Source of the DNA: Moorena sp. SS36440bin_2
GTDB taxonomy: Bacteria; Cyanobacteriota; Cyanobacteriia; Cyanobacteriales; Coleofasciculaceae
DNA: 44,672 nucleotides
Reading direction: 5' to 3'
Assembly: GCA_011524395.1 (NCBI GenBank)
Contig: WTKN01000060.1
Coordinates: 1-44,672, forward strand
Shown: positions 27,150 through 34,472 of the stretch, one piece after another
Position numbering within the stretch: position 1 is the first letter of the stretch
Layout of the letters: every line of letters begins with the position of its first letter
Notes under the pieces: generated by a model
The model's database searches: none
What the model saw: only the letters and a program-made list of their open reading frames with translations
What the model was told of the DNA's origin: nothing
Program-made: the position numbers and the translations under genes

Positions 27150-27611
27150 ATGCTGTTGTACACTAGTCCATCTAACCAACTTACCACAACCAATCCTGAG
27201 GAAGTACTGAAGCGATATGCTAGGGGAGAACGGGATTTTCGGGGCATAAATCTGAGTGAGGAATTGTTGAGTTGGGTAGATCTTGAGGGAATAAATCTCA
27301 GTGGTGCTCAGCTTTATGTATCTATCTTAGAAGGCGTTAACCTTACCGAAGCGAACCTTACTAGAGCTAACCTCAGTTGGATAGACTTAACTGCAGCTAC
27401 TTTAATCAAGGCAAATTTGACTGAAACTAACTTACACAAAGCCGATTTGCGTGGAGCGGATTTGAGTGGTGCTAACCTTCAGGGGTCAGATTTAAGTGGT
27501 GCTAACCTTCAGGGAGCGGATTTGAGTGGTGCTAATCTTAGTGGTGCGGACTTAACTAGTGCAGTTATGTCTCGTAGTTTTGATATCGGTATATTCAAAG
27601 TAGCTTTCTAG
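27150..27611 (+). CDS. Pentapeptide repeat protein
   Basis: A 153-aa protein from ATG 27150, preceded by GAGG at a spacing of six bases (a TTG at 27138 is less likely). Residues from about 35 to 145 are A(D/N)LXX pentapeptides: ANLTRANLSWIDLTAATL, then ADLRGADLSGANLQGSDLSG and similar. These form a right-handed square beta-helix. The N-terminal 30 residues include EEVLKRYARGERDFRGINL, a common start in cyanobacterial members. Function of most such proteins is unknown. It sits in the opposite orientation inside the cytochrome cluster, dividing the structural genes from the maturation genes. Confidence 0.88.
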   Translation: MLLYTSPSNQLTTTNPEEVLKRYARGERDFRGINLSEELLSWVDLEGINLSGAQLYVSILEGVNLTEANLTRANLSWIDLTAATLIKANLTETNLHKADLRGADLSGANLQGSDLSGANLQGADLSGANLSGADLTSAVMSRSFDIGIFKVAF

Positions 27612-27640
27612 ACTGATATTGTTTAATATTTTGTTGTTGT

Positions 27641-27692
27641 TAGCGTAGCGTGGCCGAACGCGCACGCGTGGCCTAAAGGCCAAAAGGCCAAA
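27641..27692. repeat. GC-rich palindromic dispersed repeat
   Basis: The stretch has TGGCC/GGCCA-type complementary blocks around GAACGCGCACGCGTGGCC and then two short AAAGGCC units. A related piece with 'gaacgcgcaagcgtgcgcgtagcg' character (given in part: GAACGCGCAAGCGTG) lies at about 29355-29370. Probably a dispersed extragenic repeat, common in large cyanobacterial genomes. Confidence 0.6.
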
Positions 27693-27740
27693 GTTTTGTT
27701 GTTGAAAGTTTCAGGTTGGTTTGTTTAAAGTTTAATAACC

Positions 27741-27850
27741 TGTAACTTTCGCGCCCCGTAACTTTCGCGCCCTGTAACTTTCGCGCCCTGTAACTTTTGC
27801 GCCCTGTAACTTTCGCGCCCTGCCACTTTCGCGCCCTGCCACTTTTCACC
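27741..27850. repeat. 16-bp tandem repeat, six full copies plus a partial
   Basis: Unit TGTAACTTTCGCGCCC at 27741, 27757 (C for first T), 27773, 27789 (T for C), 27805 and 27821 (TGCC variant), then a partial unit ending near 27850. There are no spacers, so this is not CRISPR. It lies just after the stop of the thioredoxin-like gene. Confidence 0.95.
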
Positions 27851-27866
27851 TATGGTAATCCTGTGT

Positions 27867-28355
27867 TCAGGATAATAGCTCTTGCAGCACTTTAGTGATA
27901 ATTGTTTCAGGGATTTTGCCAACTAGGATTTCTGTCTCTTGTTGATTACTGTCTAGAAATGTGAATTGAGGCACACCAGTCACTCGGTATTTTTCAATCG
28001 GTTTAGCCCACTGGGGATCATCTATATTTAGCATCACCCAATTGACGGTTTCTCCATACTGTTGGTGTACTTTGTTTAGGATGGGAGCCATGGATTGACA
28101 AGTGGTACACCAGTCAGCGTAAAATTCTACTAGAGTGGGCTTATTATTGCTCAAAGCAACCTCATAAGGGACGGCTTGCTTTGCCATTGTCTTGATTAGA
28201 GCTAACCCAGCCACCCTTGAACTACTAAGGCTAGATACATCAGAACGAGTTAGGAAAAATGTTCCAGCGGCGAATACAACAGTGATTATTCCTACAACCA
28301 TGCTGAGTTTTGCCCTGATTTTTCCTTTCTCACTATTCATTATAGTATTTCTCAA
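27867..28355 (-). CDS. Membrane-anchored thioredoxin-like protein in the cytochrome cluster
   Basis: A 162-aa protein with one N-terminal membrane helix (about 17-35) and a thioredoxin domain with active site WCTTC (82-86), the NIDDPQWAKPIEKYRV segment and cis-Pro in VTGVPQF. It is clearly related to the TxlA-like protein at 3930-4538 (shared VALSN-KPTL-EFYA-WCT-C pattern) but shorter and without the C-terminal tail. ATG 28340 (MNSEKGK) is an alternative start. System II cytochrome c maturation needs a CcdA-fed thioredoxin-like reductant (ResA/HCF164) to reduce CxxCH sites; its location between cytochromes and Ccs genes suggests this role. Confidence 0.85.
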   Translation of the reverse strand: MRNTIMNSEKGKIRAKLSMVVGIITVVFAAGTFFLTRSDVSSLSSSRVAGLALIKTMAKQAVPYEVALSNNKPTLVEFYADWCTTCQSMAPILNKVHQQYGETVNWVMLNIDDPQWAKPIEKYRVTGVPQFTFLDSNQQETEILVGKIPETIITKVLQELLS

Positions 28356-28532
28356 TTGCGTGATGTCTAAATTCCTGGGTTGTAGGGAGCAGGGAGCAGC
28401 GAATAAAATTTATATATACCTGACTATACTAGGAAACGTTATATTTATTGATTCTGGATTTCCCAATATATCATTAAACAAAATACTGAATTATCATAAC
28501 ACCAAAAAATAATCGTATCTCTTTACTACTGT

Positions 28533-28595
28533 TGCCTATTGCCTATTGCCTATTGCCTATTCCCTATTCCCTATTCCCTATTCCCTGTTCCCTGT
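28533..28595. repeat. 7-bp tandem repeat (TGCCTAT, TCCCTAT, TCCCTGT)
   Basis: Four TGCCTAT, three TCCCTAT and two TCCCTGT units in a row, ending exactly at the stop codon of the membrane b-type cytochrome gene (28596-28598). Confidence 0.95.
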
Positions 28596-29207
28596 TTACT
28601 GATAGTAATAGGCCAGAAATATGTGAAATCCTAGCATAACAAAGAATACACTGACTAGAAAGATATGGGTGGATAGCCAGATAGAACGTAGATTACGAAT
28701 TAGGGGGCCTTTAGATATACCCGGTAGCATCGTGCCAATGCCATCCTTTGCTGGCACCCAACCAAAATATTTTCTAGGAGATTCCAGTACCCCAGTTTCC
28801 GCCACCACACCTACTAGAGCCGATAGAGTTACACCGAAAAATACCCACAGAAATATAGAATTAAAATTCTTACCCGTCGCCCCAATGGTATGAATTAATG
28901 TTGTTCCTAACAGGGCGACTCCCAAAAATATATGTAAACTGCGCCACAGCAGTATGGAACCAGGAATAGTTAGCTTAATCATCCAGCCACGACTACGCTT
29001 TCTAGCCGTTAGTACCATCTCAAACAAGACAAAGGCTAGGGATAGATAGCCGGTAATTTGCTTATAAAGTTCCCCTTGTAAAAGCTGATACCATCTAAAA
29101 TAATTGTCCCGCAGCATCGGTAGATAAAGGGGACTGAGGGCAAAGGGAGTCAGAATTACCACACAGATGAAGGTGAGGATGATTAAGGTAGAAAATTTGG
29201 GCTTCAT
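28596..29207 (-). CDS. Diheme membrane b-type cytochrome
   Basis: A 203-aa membrane protein with about five helices (roughly 8-28, 48-68, 82-108, 118-137 and 177-200). Two helices each carry a His pair with 13 residues between: H92/H106 (SLHIFLG ... LIHTIG) and H181/H195 (STHIFLV ... GFHIFLA). This HX13H pairing is how cytochrome b and ferric-reductase-type proteins hold two stacked hemes across a membrane. The loop WLV-like region KYFGWVPAKDGIGTMLPGI lies between. I do not recognise a named family. Its location beside c-type cytochromes suggests transmembrane electron transfer, probably with quinone. Confidence 0.75.
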   Translation of the reverse strand: MKPKFSTLIILTFICVVILTPFALSPLYLPMLRDNYFRWYQLLQGELYKQITGYLSLAFVLFEMVLTARKRSRGWMIKLTIPGSILLWRSLHIFLGVALLGTTLIHTIGATGKNFNSIFLWVFFGVTLSALVGVVAETGVLESPRKYFGWVPAKDGIGTMLPGISKGPLIRNLRSIWLSTHIFLVSVFFVMLGFHIFLAYYYQ

Positions 29208-29240
29208 AACATAGTGGCTTTTCGGTTAAACCTATTTTTT

Positions 29241-29338
29241 CAGTCAGCACTCAGCACTCAGCACTCAGCACTCAGTATTCAGTATTCAGCACTCAGCACT
29301 CAGCACTCAGCACTCAGCACTCAGCACTCAGTAGTCAG
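29241..29338. repeat. 7-bp tandem repeat (CAGCACT, CAGTATT)
   Basis: About fourteen near-perfect heptamer units, mostly CAGCACT, with two CAGTATT in the middle, between the diheme b cytochrome gene and the DUF3365 gene. Confidence 0.95.
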
Positions 29339-29340
29339 TT

Positions 29341-29462
29341 TTTGCGGTGATAGCTGAACGCGCAAGCGTGCGCGTAGCGCTAATCGCTGATCCCTGATCG
29401 CGAATAGCTCATAGCTGATCGCTGATGGCTGATCGCTGATGGCTGATCGCTGATCGCTAACA
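29341..29462. repeat. Compound repeat with GCTGATCGCTGATG units
   Basis: A GC-rich block (GAACGCGCAAGCGTGCGCG) followed by degenerate copies of GCTGATCG and GCTGATGG. Together with the adjacent heptamer array it fills the 270-bp gap before the DUF3365 gene. Confidence 0.8.
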
Positions 29463-29477
29463 CATTTCCCCTAAAAA

Positions 29478-30122
29478 TTAGGTGCCTTTTAGAGGCAGAT
29501 TAATGATGATGCCACCCATTACTTCGCCCATCTCAAAGACTTTGTCGGGATAGCGCTCTTTGTGGACAGGATGGGTGTTGTGGCAAGAGATACAGGCTTC
29601 AGCCACAGCTTTATCAGGGTAGACGGCAGAATAATAGGTTGTACCAGCAATTTCTTGATAGTCCATGTAAGGCTCACCAGTTTCAACCACTTCTGCCATC
29701 GCTTTCTTTTCAAATTCAGATTTTGGCGCTTGGTTATCGTTGATGTTCCAAGGGGAAATTAAGCCGTAAGTAAACTGTCCGTTCTCAGAAGCAATCTCTG
29801 CTCCTAGACGGAACATCTGAGCTGGTAGGGGAATACCACCAGTTTGTTGCCAACCTTCAGTGGCTTCCGCATCAACTACTCCTTTTGGCTTGTCTTTGCC
29901 TTCTAATGTCTTCAAGCGGTTAATGACATGCTTGGTATAAGCAGTGCGGTCTGCTAAGAGCACGGTATGGATATAATCCACAACTATTTCTGGAGCAACA
30001 CCTGAAGCTTGCTGAGTGGAACCGCCACCACAAGCGACAACAGTGACGCAAATCGCTAAACCTAAGACAATTAAGCCTACAGCTTTGGTTTTGATGCGAT
30101 GTAGCAATGTCTTGATTGCCAT
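29478..30122 (-). CDS. Tll0287-like (DUF3365) monoheme c lipoprotein
   Basis: A 214-aa exported lipoprotein: signal helix about 13-30, lipobox VVAC with Cys 31. One c-type heme site CISCH is at 177-181, followed by NTHPVHKERYP. The middle part (PLPAQMFRLGAEIASENG ... YGLISPWNINDNQAP) and FEMGEVMGGIIINLPL are the DUF3365 (Tll0287-like heme-binding) fold, which resembles a PAS domain; such domains are proposed as redox sensors or small electron carriers. Here it is a free lipoprotein rather than part of a histidine kinase. It follows the hexaheme gene by about 170 bp, with a tandem array between. Confidence 0.88.
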   Translation of the reverse strand: MAIKTLLHRIKTKAVGLIVLGLAICVTVVACGGGSTQQASGVAPEIVVDYIHTVLLADRTAYTKHVINRLKTLEGKDKPKGVVDAEATEGWQQTGGIPLPAQMFRLGAEIASENGQFTYGLISPWNINDNQAPKSEFEKKAMAEVVETGEPYMDYQEIAGTTYYSAVYPDKAVAEACISCHNTHPVHKERYPDKVFEMGEVMGGIIINLPLKGT

Positions 30123-30201
30123 GATTTCGTGTCTCCTCTCGTTGTATTTAATTGGTATGACGTGGCTATAAAATGGCTATGACTAGCGCTAATTTAATGA
30201 T

Positions 30202-30295
30202 TAGCGTTAGCTAGTAGCGTTAGCTAGTAGCGTTAATTAGTAGCTTTTACTACTAGTAGCGTTAATTAGTAGCGTTAATTAGTAGCTTTTACTAC
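30202..30295. repeat. 13-bp tandem repeat array
   Basis: Units: TAGCGTTAGCTAG (30202, 30215), TAGCGTTAATTAG (30228, 30257, 30270) and TAGCTTTTACTAC (30241, 30283), with an extra TAG at 30254-30256. The last base overlaps the stop codon of the hexaheme gene. Confidence 0.95.
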
Positions 30296-31131
30296 TATTC
30301 AGCATTACTCGACCGTTTCTTCTCAAATTCACGAACTAGATCAAAGGTTTCTAGCTTCAGGGTAGGAGGTTCAGCAAAGTTTTCCTCCACTAGCTCATCG
30401 TCGAAGATGCTGTTATAGCTATACTCGACGCTGTGGCAGTTCATACAAACTTCCTTAACCATGCGATCGCGTGGTTTAAGAGTAAAGGTATTGTTGTGAT
30501 TAACGACAATTGTGTTTTCTGTGTTTTCCAGCTGCTGACGAGGTAAATGACAGGTAGCACAGGTCACCGATTCACCATTGGGTCTGGGTAAGGTACCTTG
30601 GTCAGCAAATAGTTGGGCATGCTTTGAGTTTTGATAGTTAAGGGAGTGGTTGTCATTATGACAGGTCAAGCAGGAATCTACAGAGGCTTGCCAGGTATCT
30701 ACAGAATGGACATTATGACAGGTGTTGCAGTTCATTTGCTTGTCTATCGCTGACTCTTTCATCGGCAAATGAGCCATTGCTGGTGTCAAGGGAGATAGTC
30801 CTTCTGAGATCCGAATGCCATGCTTACCATACAAAAACGTCTCAACTGCTACCTCATGGCAACTTTGACAACTTTCCTGAGTTGGTTTAACCACTAATTC
30901 TTTAGTTTCAGAGTCTTGGTGACAGCTAGAGCAGTTGACGTCTGCTAAGGCATGAGCACTGCCTTCCCACAACTGATTAATTTCAACTAATTCCCCTTGG
31001 GAAAGGGATGCACCGTCTTTGGGCACACCCCCATTAGTAGCTACATCAATAGCAGTGTTTGCGTTACCTCGGATACCCCTGACCAATACCAAACTAATTA
31101 GGACGAGTACAATGGCAATCAGTTTTTTCAT
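30295..31131 (-). CDS. Hexaheme c-type cytochrome
   Basis: A 278-aa exported cytochrome with N-terminal signal/anchor helix (about 4-19) and six CxxCH sites: CSSCH 67-71, CQSCH 88-92, CNTCH 135-139, CLTCH 154-158, CATCH 191-195 and CMNCH 229-233. Many additional His residues (for example GKHGIR, NVHSV, VVNHNN) could be distal ligands. The pattern W-E-G-S-x-H-A before the first site and CNTCHNVH recall the hydroxylamine-oxidoreductase/octaheme superfamily, but the match is partial and no CxxCK site is present. Its ATG overlaps the pentaheme gene stop by 4 bp (ATGA), so the two are translationally coupled. Confidence 0.88.
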   Translation of the reverse strand: MKKLIAIVLVLISLVLVRGIRGNANTAIDVATNGGVPKDGASLSQGELVEINQLWEGSAHALADVNCSSCHQDSETKELVVKPTQESCQSCHEVAVETFLYGKHGIRISEGLSPLTPAMAHLPMKESAIDKQMNCNTCHNVHSVDTWQASVDSCLTCHNDNHSLNYQNSKHAQLFADQGTLPRPNGESVTCATCHLPRQQLENTENTIVVNHNNTFTLKPRDRMVKEVCMNCHSVEYSYNSIFDDELVEENFAEPPTLKLETFDLVREFEKKRSSNAE

Positions 31132-31772
31132 GACTCGCTCCCCAGGAATTCTTCACCTAAATCGGGAGTAGGCGGTTCTTCTAATTCCGCAGTAACTGTC
31201 CGCTCCAACAGTACAGGTTCTGGCAACATCGGCAACTGATCAAGATTCTGACGCAGGAATCCTGTGGAGATGGAGCGGTGGTCGTGGAAATTATGACAGC
31301 CTGCGGTCCAGCAACCATCCGGAGTAAATCCTGTATGACTGGCTAAGTCACCGGTGATGATGCCTTCATGGCAAGCCATACATAGGTCTGGCTTTAGGTG
31401 AACTCCTCGCCCAAACATATGGACGTGTTCGTTATGGCAAGCCGTACAGGTCAGTACATCTATCTTGGTTAAAAGTTCAGCCCAACGGGGGTCACGGAAC
31501 TTTTTAGTTCCGTGAGTATCTGCTGCCATTTCCGCTTCGTGACAGCGCATACAGGTTTCGTTGGTGACCGGTTTAAACCCTTCATGACAGGAGTTACAGG
31601 ACACCTCAAACAAAACATGTCCCTCCGAGGTAGTGCCAGGAAGGAACACACTGCGATGATCTAAAGCGAAGGCAGCGCCTAACCACGTTAGTAGGATCAC
31701 CATCACACCGATGATGACTACCTTGGATTGGAGAATAGTGGGCTTAAAAAACTTACCGAGATTGCTTGCCAT
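31128..31772 (-). CDS. Membrane-anchored pentaheme c-type cytochrome (NapC/NrfH-like)
   Basis: A 214-aa protein with an N-terminal membrane helix (about 17-36) and heme sites CNSCH 59-63, CMRCH 74-78, CTACH 109-113 and CMACH 131-135, plus an uncommon C154-x4-C159-H160 site (CWTAGCH). One-helix multiheme proteins of the NapC/NrfH type oxidise membrane quinol and feed a soluble reductase; here the partner would be the hexaheme protein, whose start overlaps this stop by 4 bp. The C-terminal 40 residues are acidic and Pro-rich. The CX4CH site could hold a fifth heme, as in some cytochromes c3, but this is unproven. Confidence 0.86.
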   Translation of the reverse strand: MASNLGKFFKPTILQSKVVIIGVMVILLTWLGAAFALDHRSVFLPGTTSEGHVLFEVSCNSCHEGFKPVTNETCMRCHEAEMAADTHGTKKFRDPRWAELLTKIDVLTCTACHNEHVHMFGRGVHLKPDLCMACHEGIITGDLASHTGFTPDGCWTAGCHNFHDHRSISTGFLRQNLDQLPMLPEPVLLERTVTAELEEPPTPDLGEEFLGSES

Positions 31773-31797
31773 TTTTAACTATTTACATCCCCATGGC

Positions 31798-32361
31798 TTA
31801 CAACAACAGGGCCAAGAGAAGGCTGACGATTCCACCAGCTCCAAACACTCCACCGACTAAGGGCCAGTTAATGTTTGCTTCCGGCACCTCATACTGTTGG
31901 GGGCTGGGTTTTGTGGCCTCTGGTTTTGGGGCATCTAACTCTACTTCTTCAGAGGAATAATCCGCACCATCCAACATGATGGTGGTAATGGCTCCGTAGG
32001 CATCTACCCAGGCTTGCTTTACTTCTGGTGTCCAATCCGCGCCCAAGTATTGCTCAAAGGTTTTTAGGAGGCTATTGCCCACTAATGGATAATGTTCTGG
32101 CAGCGCTCCATACTTAACATGTCTCGCTCCTAGCCCTTTGAGGGCTGCACCGAGGGTATCTGGTTTGCGTAAATTTTCTACTACCAGTACTAAGGAAGCC
32201 AGCAGCTTTTTCTGTTGGGCACCCATGTCTGTGGTATCGAACAGAGGCTGGGCGGCTGGATAATCGGTGAATAGATTTTCGTAAAAGCTGGCTACAAATT
32301 CTGTAGCGCTAGGCTTAATCTGATCAAAGCTTTGTTCTAATAGTTCCACTTGTAAAGACAT
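31798..32361 (-). CDS. Single-domain globin with C-terminal membrane anchor
   Basis: A 187-aa protein. Residues 1-135 are a bacterial 3/3 globin like Vitreoscilla hemoglobin: Tyr B10 in SFYENLF (about Y27), Gln E7 near residue 49, proximal His H81 in GARHVKYG, then PEHYPLVGNSLLKTF and QAWVDAYGAI. After an acidic Pro-rich linker (about 135-160) comes one membrane helix (about 166-187) ending at the C-terminus. Tyr B10/Gln E7 fits tight O2 binding and NO dioxygenation. A tail-anchored globin is unusual. The gene is first in the run, 25 bp before the pentaheme gene, so they probably share a transcript and the anchor keeps the globin near the cytochromes. Confidence 0.88.
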   Translation of the reverse strand: MSLQVELLEQSFDQIKPSATEFVASFYENLFTDYPAAQPLFDTTDMGAQQKKLLASLVLVVENLRKPDTLGAALKGLGARHVKYGALPEHYPLVGNSLLKTFEQYLGADWTPEVKQAWVDAYGAITTIMLDGADYSSEEVELDAPKPEATKPSPQQYEVPEANINWPLVGGVFGAGGIVSLLLALLL

Positions 32362-32902
32362 TGTTCTATATCACTCCATGGGATTTATATAGGATTTACA
32401 TGGGATTTACATAGGATTTAACTTTTACCTTGGCACCGAGCCCCCGGTAATAACTTCAGCCTACTTTTGGGTTGGAGTTATTGAGGTTGAAAGCTTGACA
32501 TCCCCTAAAGGTAGATGCCCAGTGGAGATAACCTCCCACCAGGCAGGATTGTAAAGATGTCTAACTGTGTAAGGTTCCCACTGACTAACACTGACTAAGT
32601 CGATGTGATTAGATCAATAGTCCATATCGAGATATAACAATAGGTTTCACAATTGGGAGACATCGTAGCTTTTGTTACAAAGACTTTATAAAAATGAATA
32701 TTATGCATTAAAATTTTGCATTGAATACATTTTTGATTTGATAATTAGGCTTTTGTTGGAGAACGCTTAAATTAGAGTCCGATATTCGATTCGGGAAATC
32801 AGCTGTTCGTCGGATCAGTCTCCTCTCCTATCGAGAATAGTAGTCAAATGCACTTAATTTGGTGCAGTTAATTTTTTATTGCCGTGAGGCAACGATTAAA
32901 CA
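32362..32902. other. Divergent promoter region, cytochrome cluster / HEAT protein
   Basis: 541 bp between divergent genes. Near the globin start are about four direct copies of GGATTTACATA-like units (32378-32420). The remainder contains no gene. The promoter of the whole globin-cytochrome run should lie here; I did not find a perfect NtcA (GTA-N8-TAC) or FNR-type site by eye. Confidence 0.45.
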
Positions 32903-34102
32903 ATGCTGAACATTTTAGAACAAGCCAGTCTTGCTGGACAGCAGGAAAATTTTTCATTACTAACTCAACATCTTCAGCAGTTGTCCTTAGGGAAAAATAC
33001 TCAGAAACAGCGCAGGTTAAATGATGAAGAATTTAACCTAGCTTTGAGTCTGGGATTACAGGTGCTCAAGAGTGGGGATTTTCACGAAAAATGGGATTTA
33101 GTAAAGGTGCTACCAAAACTGGGTAAAGCTGTTATTGCTCCGGTAATCAGCATCCTAGAAGATGAAGCACTAGATTTGGAAGTCCGTTGGTTTGCTGGTC
33201 GAATCTTAGGTCAGTTTGATGACCCCGCAGTGGTGATGGTGCTAGTCAAATTGCTGAAGGATGCTGAAGATGAAGAGTTAGCCTATATGGCTTCTGAGGC
33301 ACTGGCAAACATTGGCACTTCAGCAGTGGCGGCTTTAAGCCGTTTCCCAGAATCCCCAGAGGCCAGATTATTGGCAGTGCAAGCCCTGGCTCATATTCAC
33401 CGTCCGGAAGTTATTGAGCCATTGCTGAGTGTGGTTAATGACCCCACCTGGGAAATACGGGCTACTGCTATTGAAACCCTCAGTAATTTTCGCTCACCCT
33501 CAATTACTCCAGTTCTCCTGAATGCCTTAAGCGATAATGTGGCAGCGGTGAGGAAAGAAGCGGTGATTGGTCTAGGGTTACTACGCAATCTGTTGCCAGA
33601 TTTAGATCTAGTCAAGCGGATTAAACCATTGCTTTATGACCTGAATTTGGAGGTTTGCCACCAAGCTGCGATCGCACTCGGGCGTTTAGCTACCCTGGAA
33701 GCCCATCAAGCGTTAGTTAAGGCACTCCAGTCACCAGCTACACCAATCAGTTTACAAATCGAGATTGTCCGTGCTTTCAGTTGGGAGTTTACTACCAATT
33801 CCCTACAACAGTTGCAAGCAGTGCTGAGGTCGGCACCCATACCAGTCTGTCGGGAAATCATTAGCGTCCTGGGGATGGTGGAGTCAGACTATTTGAAACC
33901 CAAAGCGGCTGAGATTTTGATCGACTTTTGTCAATCAGGGCAAGTGGCTACGGAAGATCAGCAAATAAAACAAACTCTAGCTATGTCCCTAGGACAATTA
34001 GCTCAATGTGAATCAATACCATTACTCAAAGATTTGGTCGCAGATTCAGATCACTCCGTGAGCTTGCATGCGATCGCAGCCCTCAAAAAATTCCCATTGT
34101 AA
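32903..34102 (+). CDS. HEAT repeat protein
   Basis: A 399-aa soluble protein made of HEAT-like helical repeats from about 70 to 395. Recurrent patterns are VRWFAGRILGQFDDPAVV, YMASEALANIGTSAV, IRATAIETLSNFRSPSI, VRKEAVIGLGLLRNLL and CHQAAIALGRLATLEAH. The repeats relate to those of phycobilin lyases of the CpcE type, but no lyase partner is adjacent and I do not assign lyase activity. The N-terminal 60 residues are helical and Gln-rich. It is divergent from the globin gene, and could be an assembly or regulatory factor. Confidence 0.8.
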   Translation: MLNILEQASLAGQQENFSLLTQHLQQLSLGKNTQKQRRLNDEEFNLALSLGLQVLKSGDFHEKWDLVKVLPKLGKAVIAPVISILEDEALDLEVRWFAGRILGQFDDPAVVMVLVKLLKDAEDEELAYMASEALANIGTSAVAALSRFPESPEARLLAVQALAHIHRPEVIEPLLSVVNDPTWEIRATAIETLSNFRSPSITPVLLNALSDNVAAVRKEAVIGLGLLRNLLPDLDLVKRIKPLLYDLNLEVCHQAAIALGRLATLEAHQALVKALQSPATPISLQIEIVRAFSWEFTTNSLQQLQAVLRSAPIPVCREIISVLGMVESDYLKPKAAEILIDFCQSGQVATEDQQIKQTLAMSLGQLAQCESIPLLKDLVADSDHSVSLHAIAALKKFPL

Positions 34103-34472
34103 ATTATCAGTAAATTCCCATTAGTCTAGGGGCGTCAAGCCTTCAGGGCCTACCGTTGCTAACGCTTGCATTTTTTTGTGCTATACTCTATACTTGTGCT
34201 TTGATTCAGAAGTGGGCTACCCCTTAACTCAAATCCCTAAGGGGGATTTTAATTGAGCAGAGCCGATCTGAGCCATCCATAGAGAAAACAGAAAAATCAA
34301 TAAAAAGCAAAGATATTGCGGAGCAAGCTTAGTTTAGTAGCCAATTTTGGGCGTTTGCTTCATGATTTTGCCACAAAAATTTGCTAGCATCAAGTACACT
34401 CGCGAACCCTAAGGAACGATTTGGCAGAAGGCCGTTGAGTAGTCCAGCCTCAATTGTTCCTAGACTTGCTCT
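34103..34472. other. Gap with dispersed-repeat remnant
   Basis: 370 bp without a gene. It includes the inverted motif AATCCCTAAGGGGGATT near 34230-34247, a common dispersed repeat in these genomes. Nothing else is recognised. Confidence 0.4.

Noticed and set aside
27741-27850. CRISPR-like array
   Set aside because: The 16-bp units are directly adjacent with no spacers, and there are no cas genes nearby.
22389-32361. Alternative complex III
   Set aside because: A pentaheme and a monoheme protein are present, but the molybdopterin-like iron-sulfur and NrfD-type membrane subunits that define that complex are absent.
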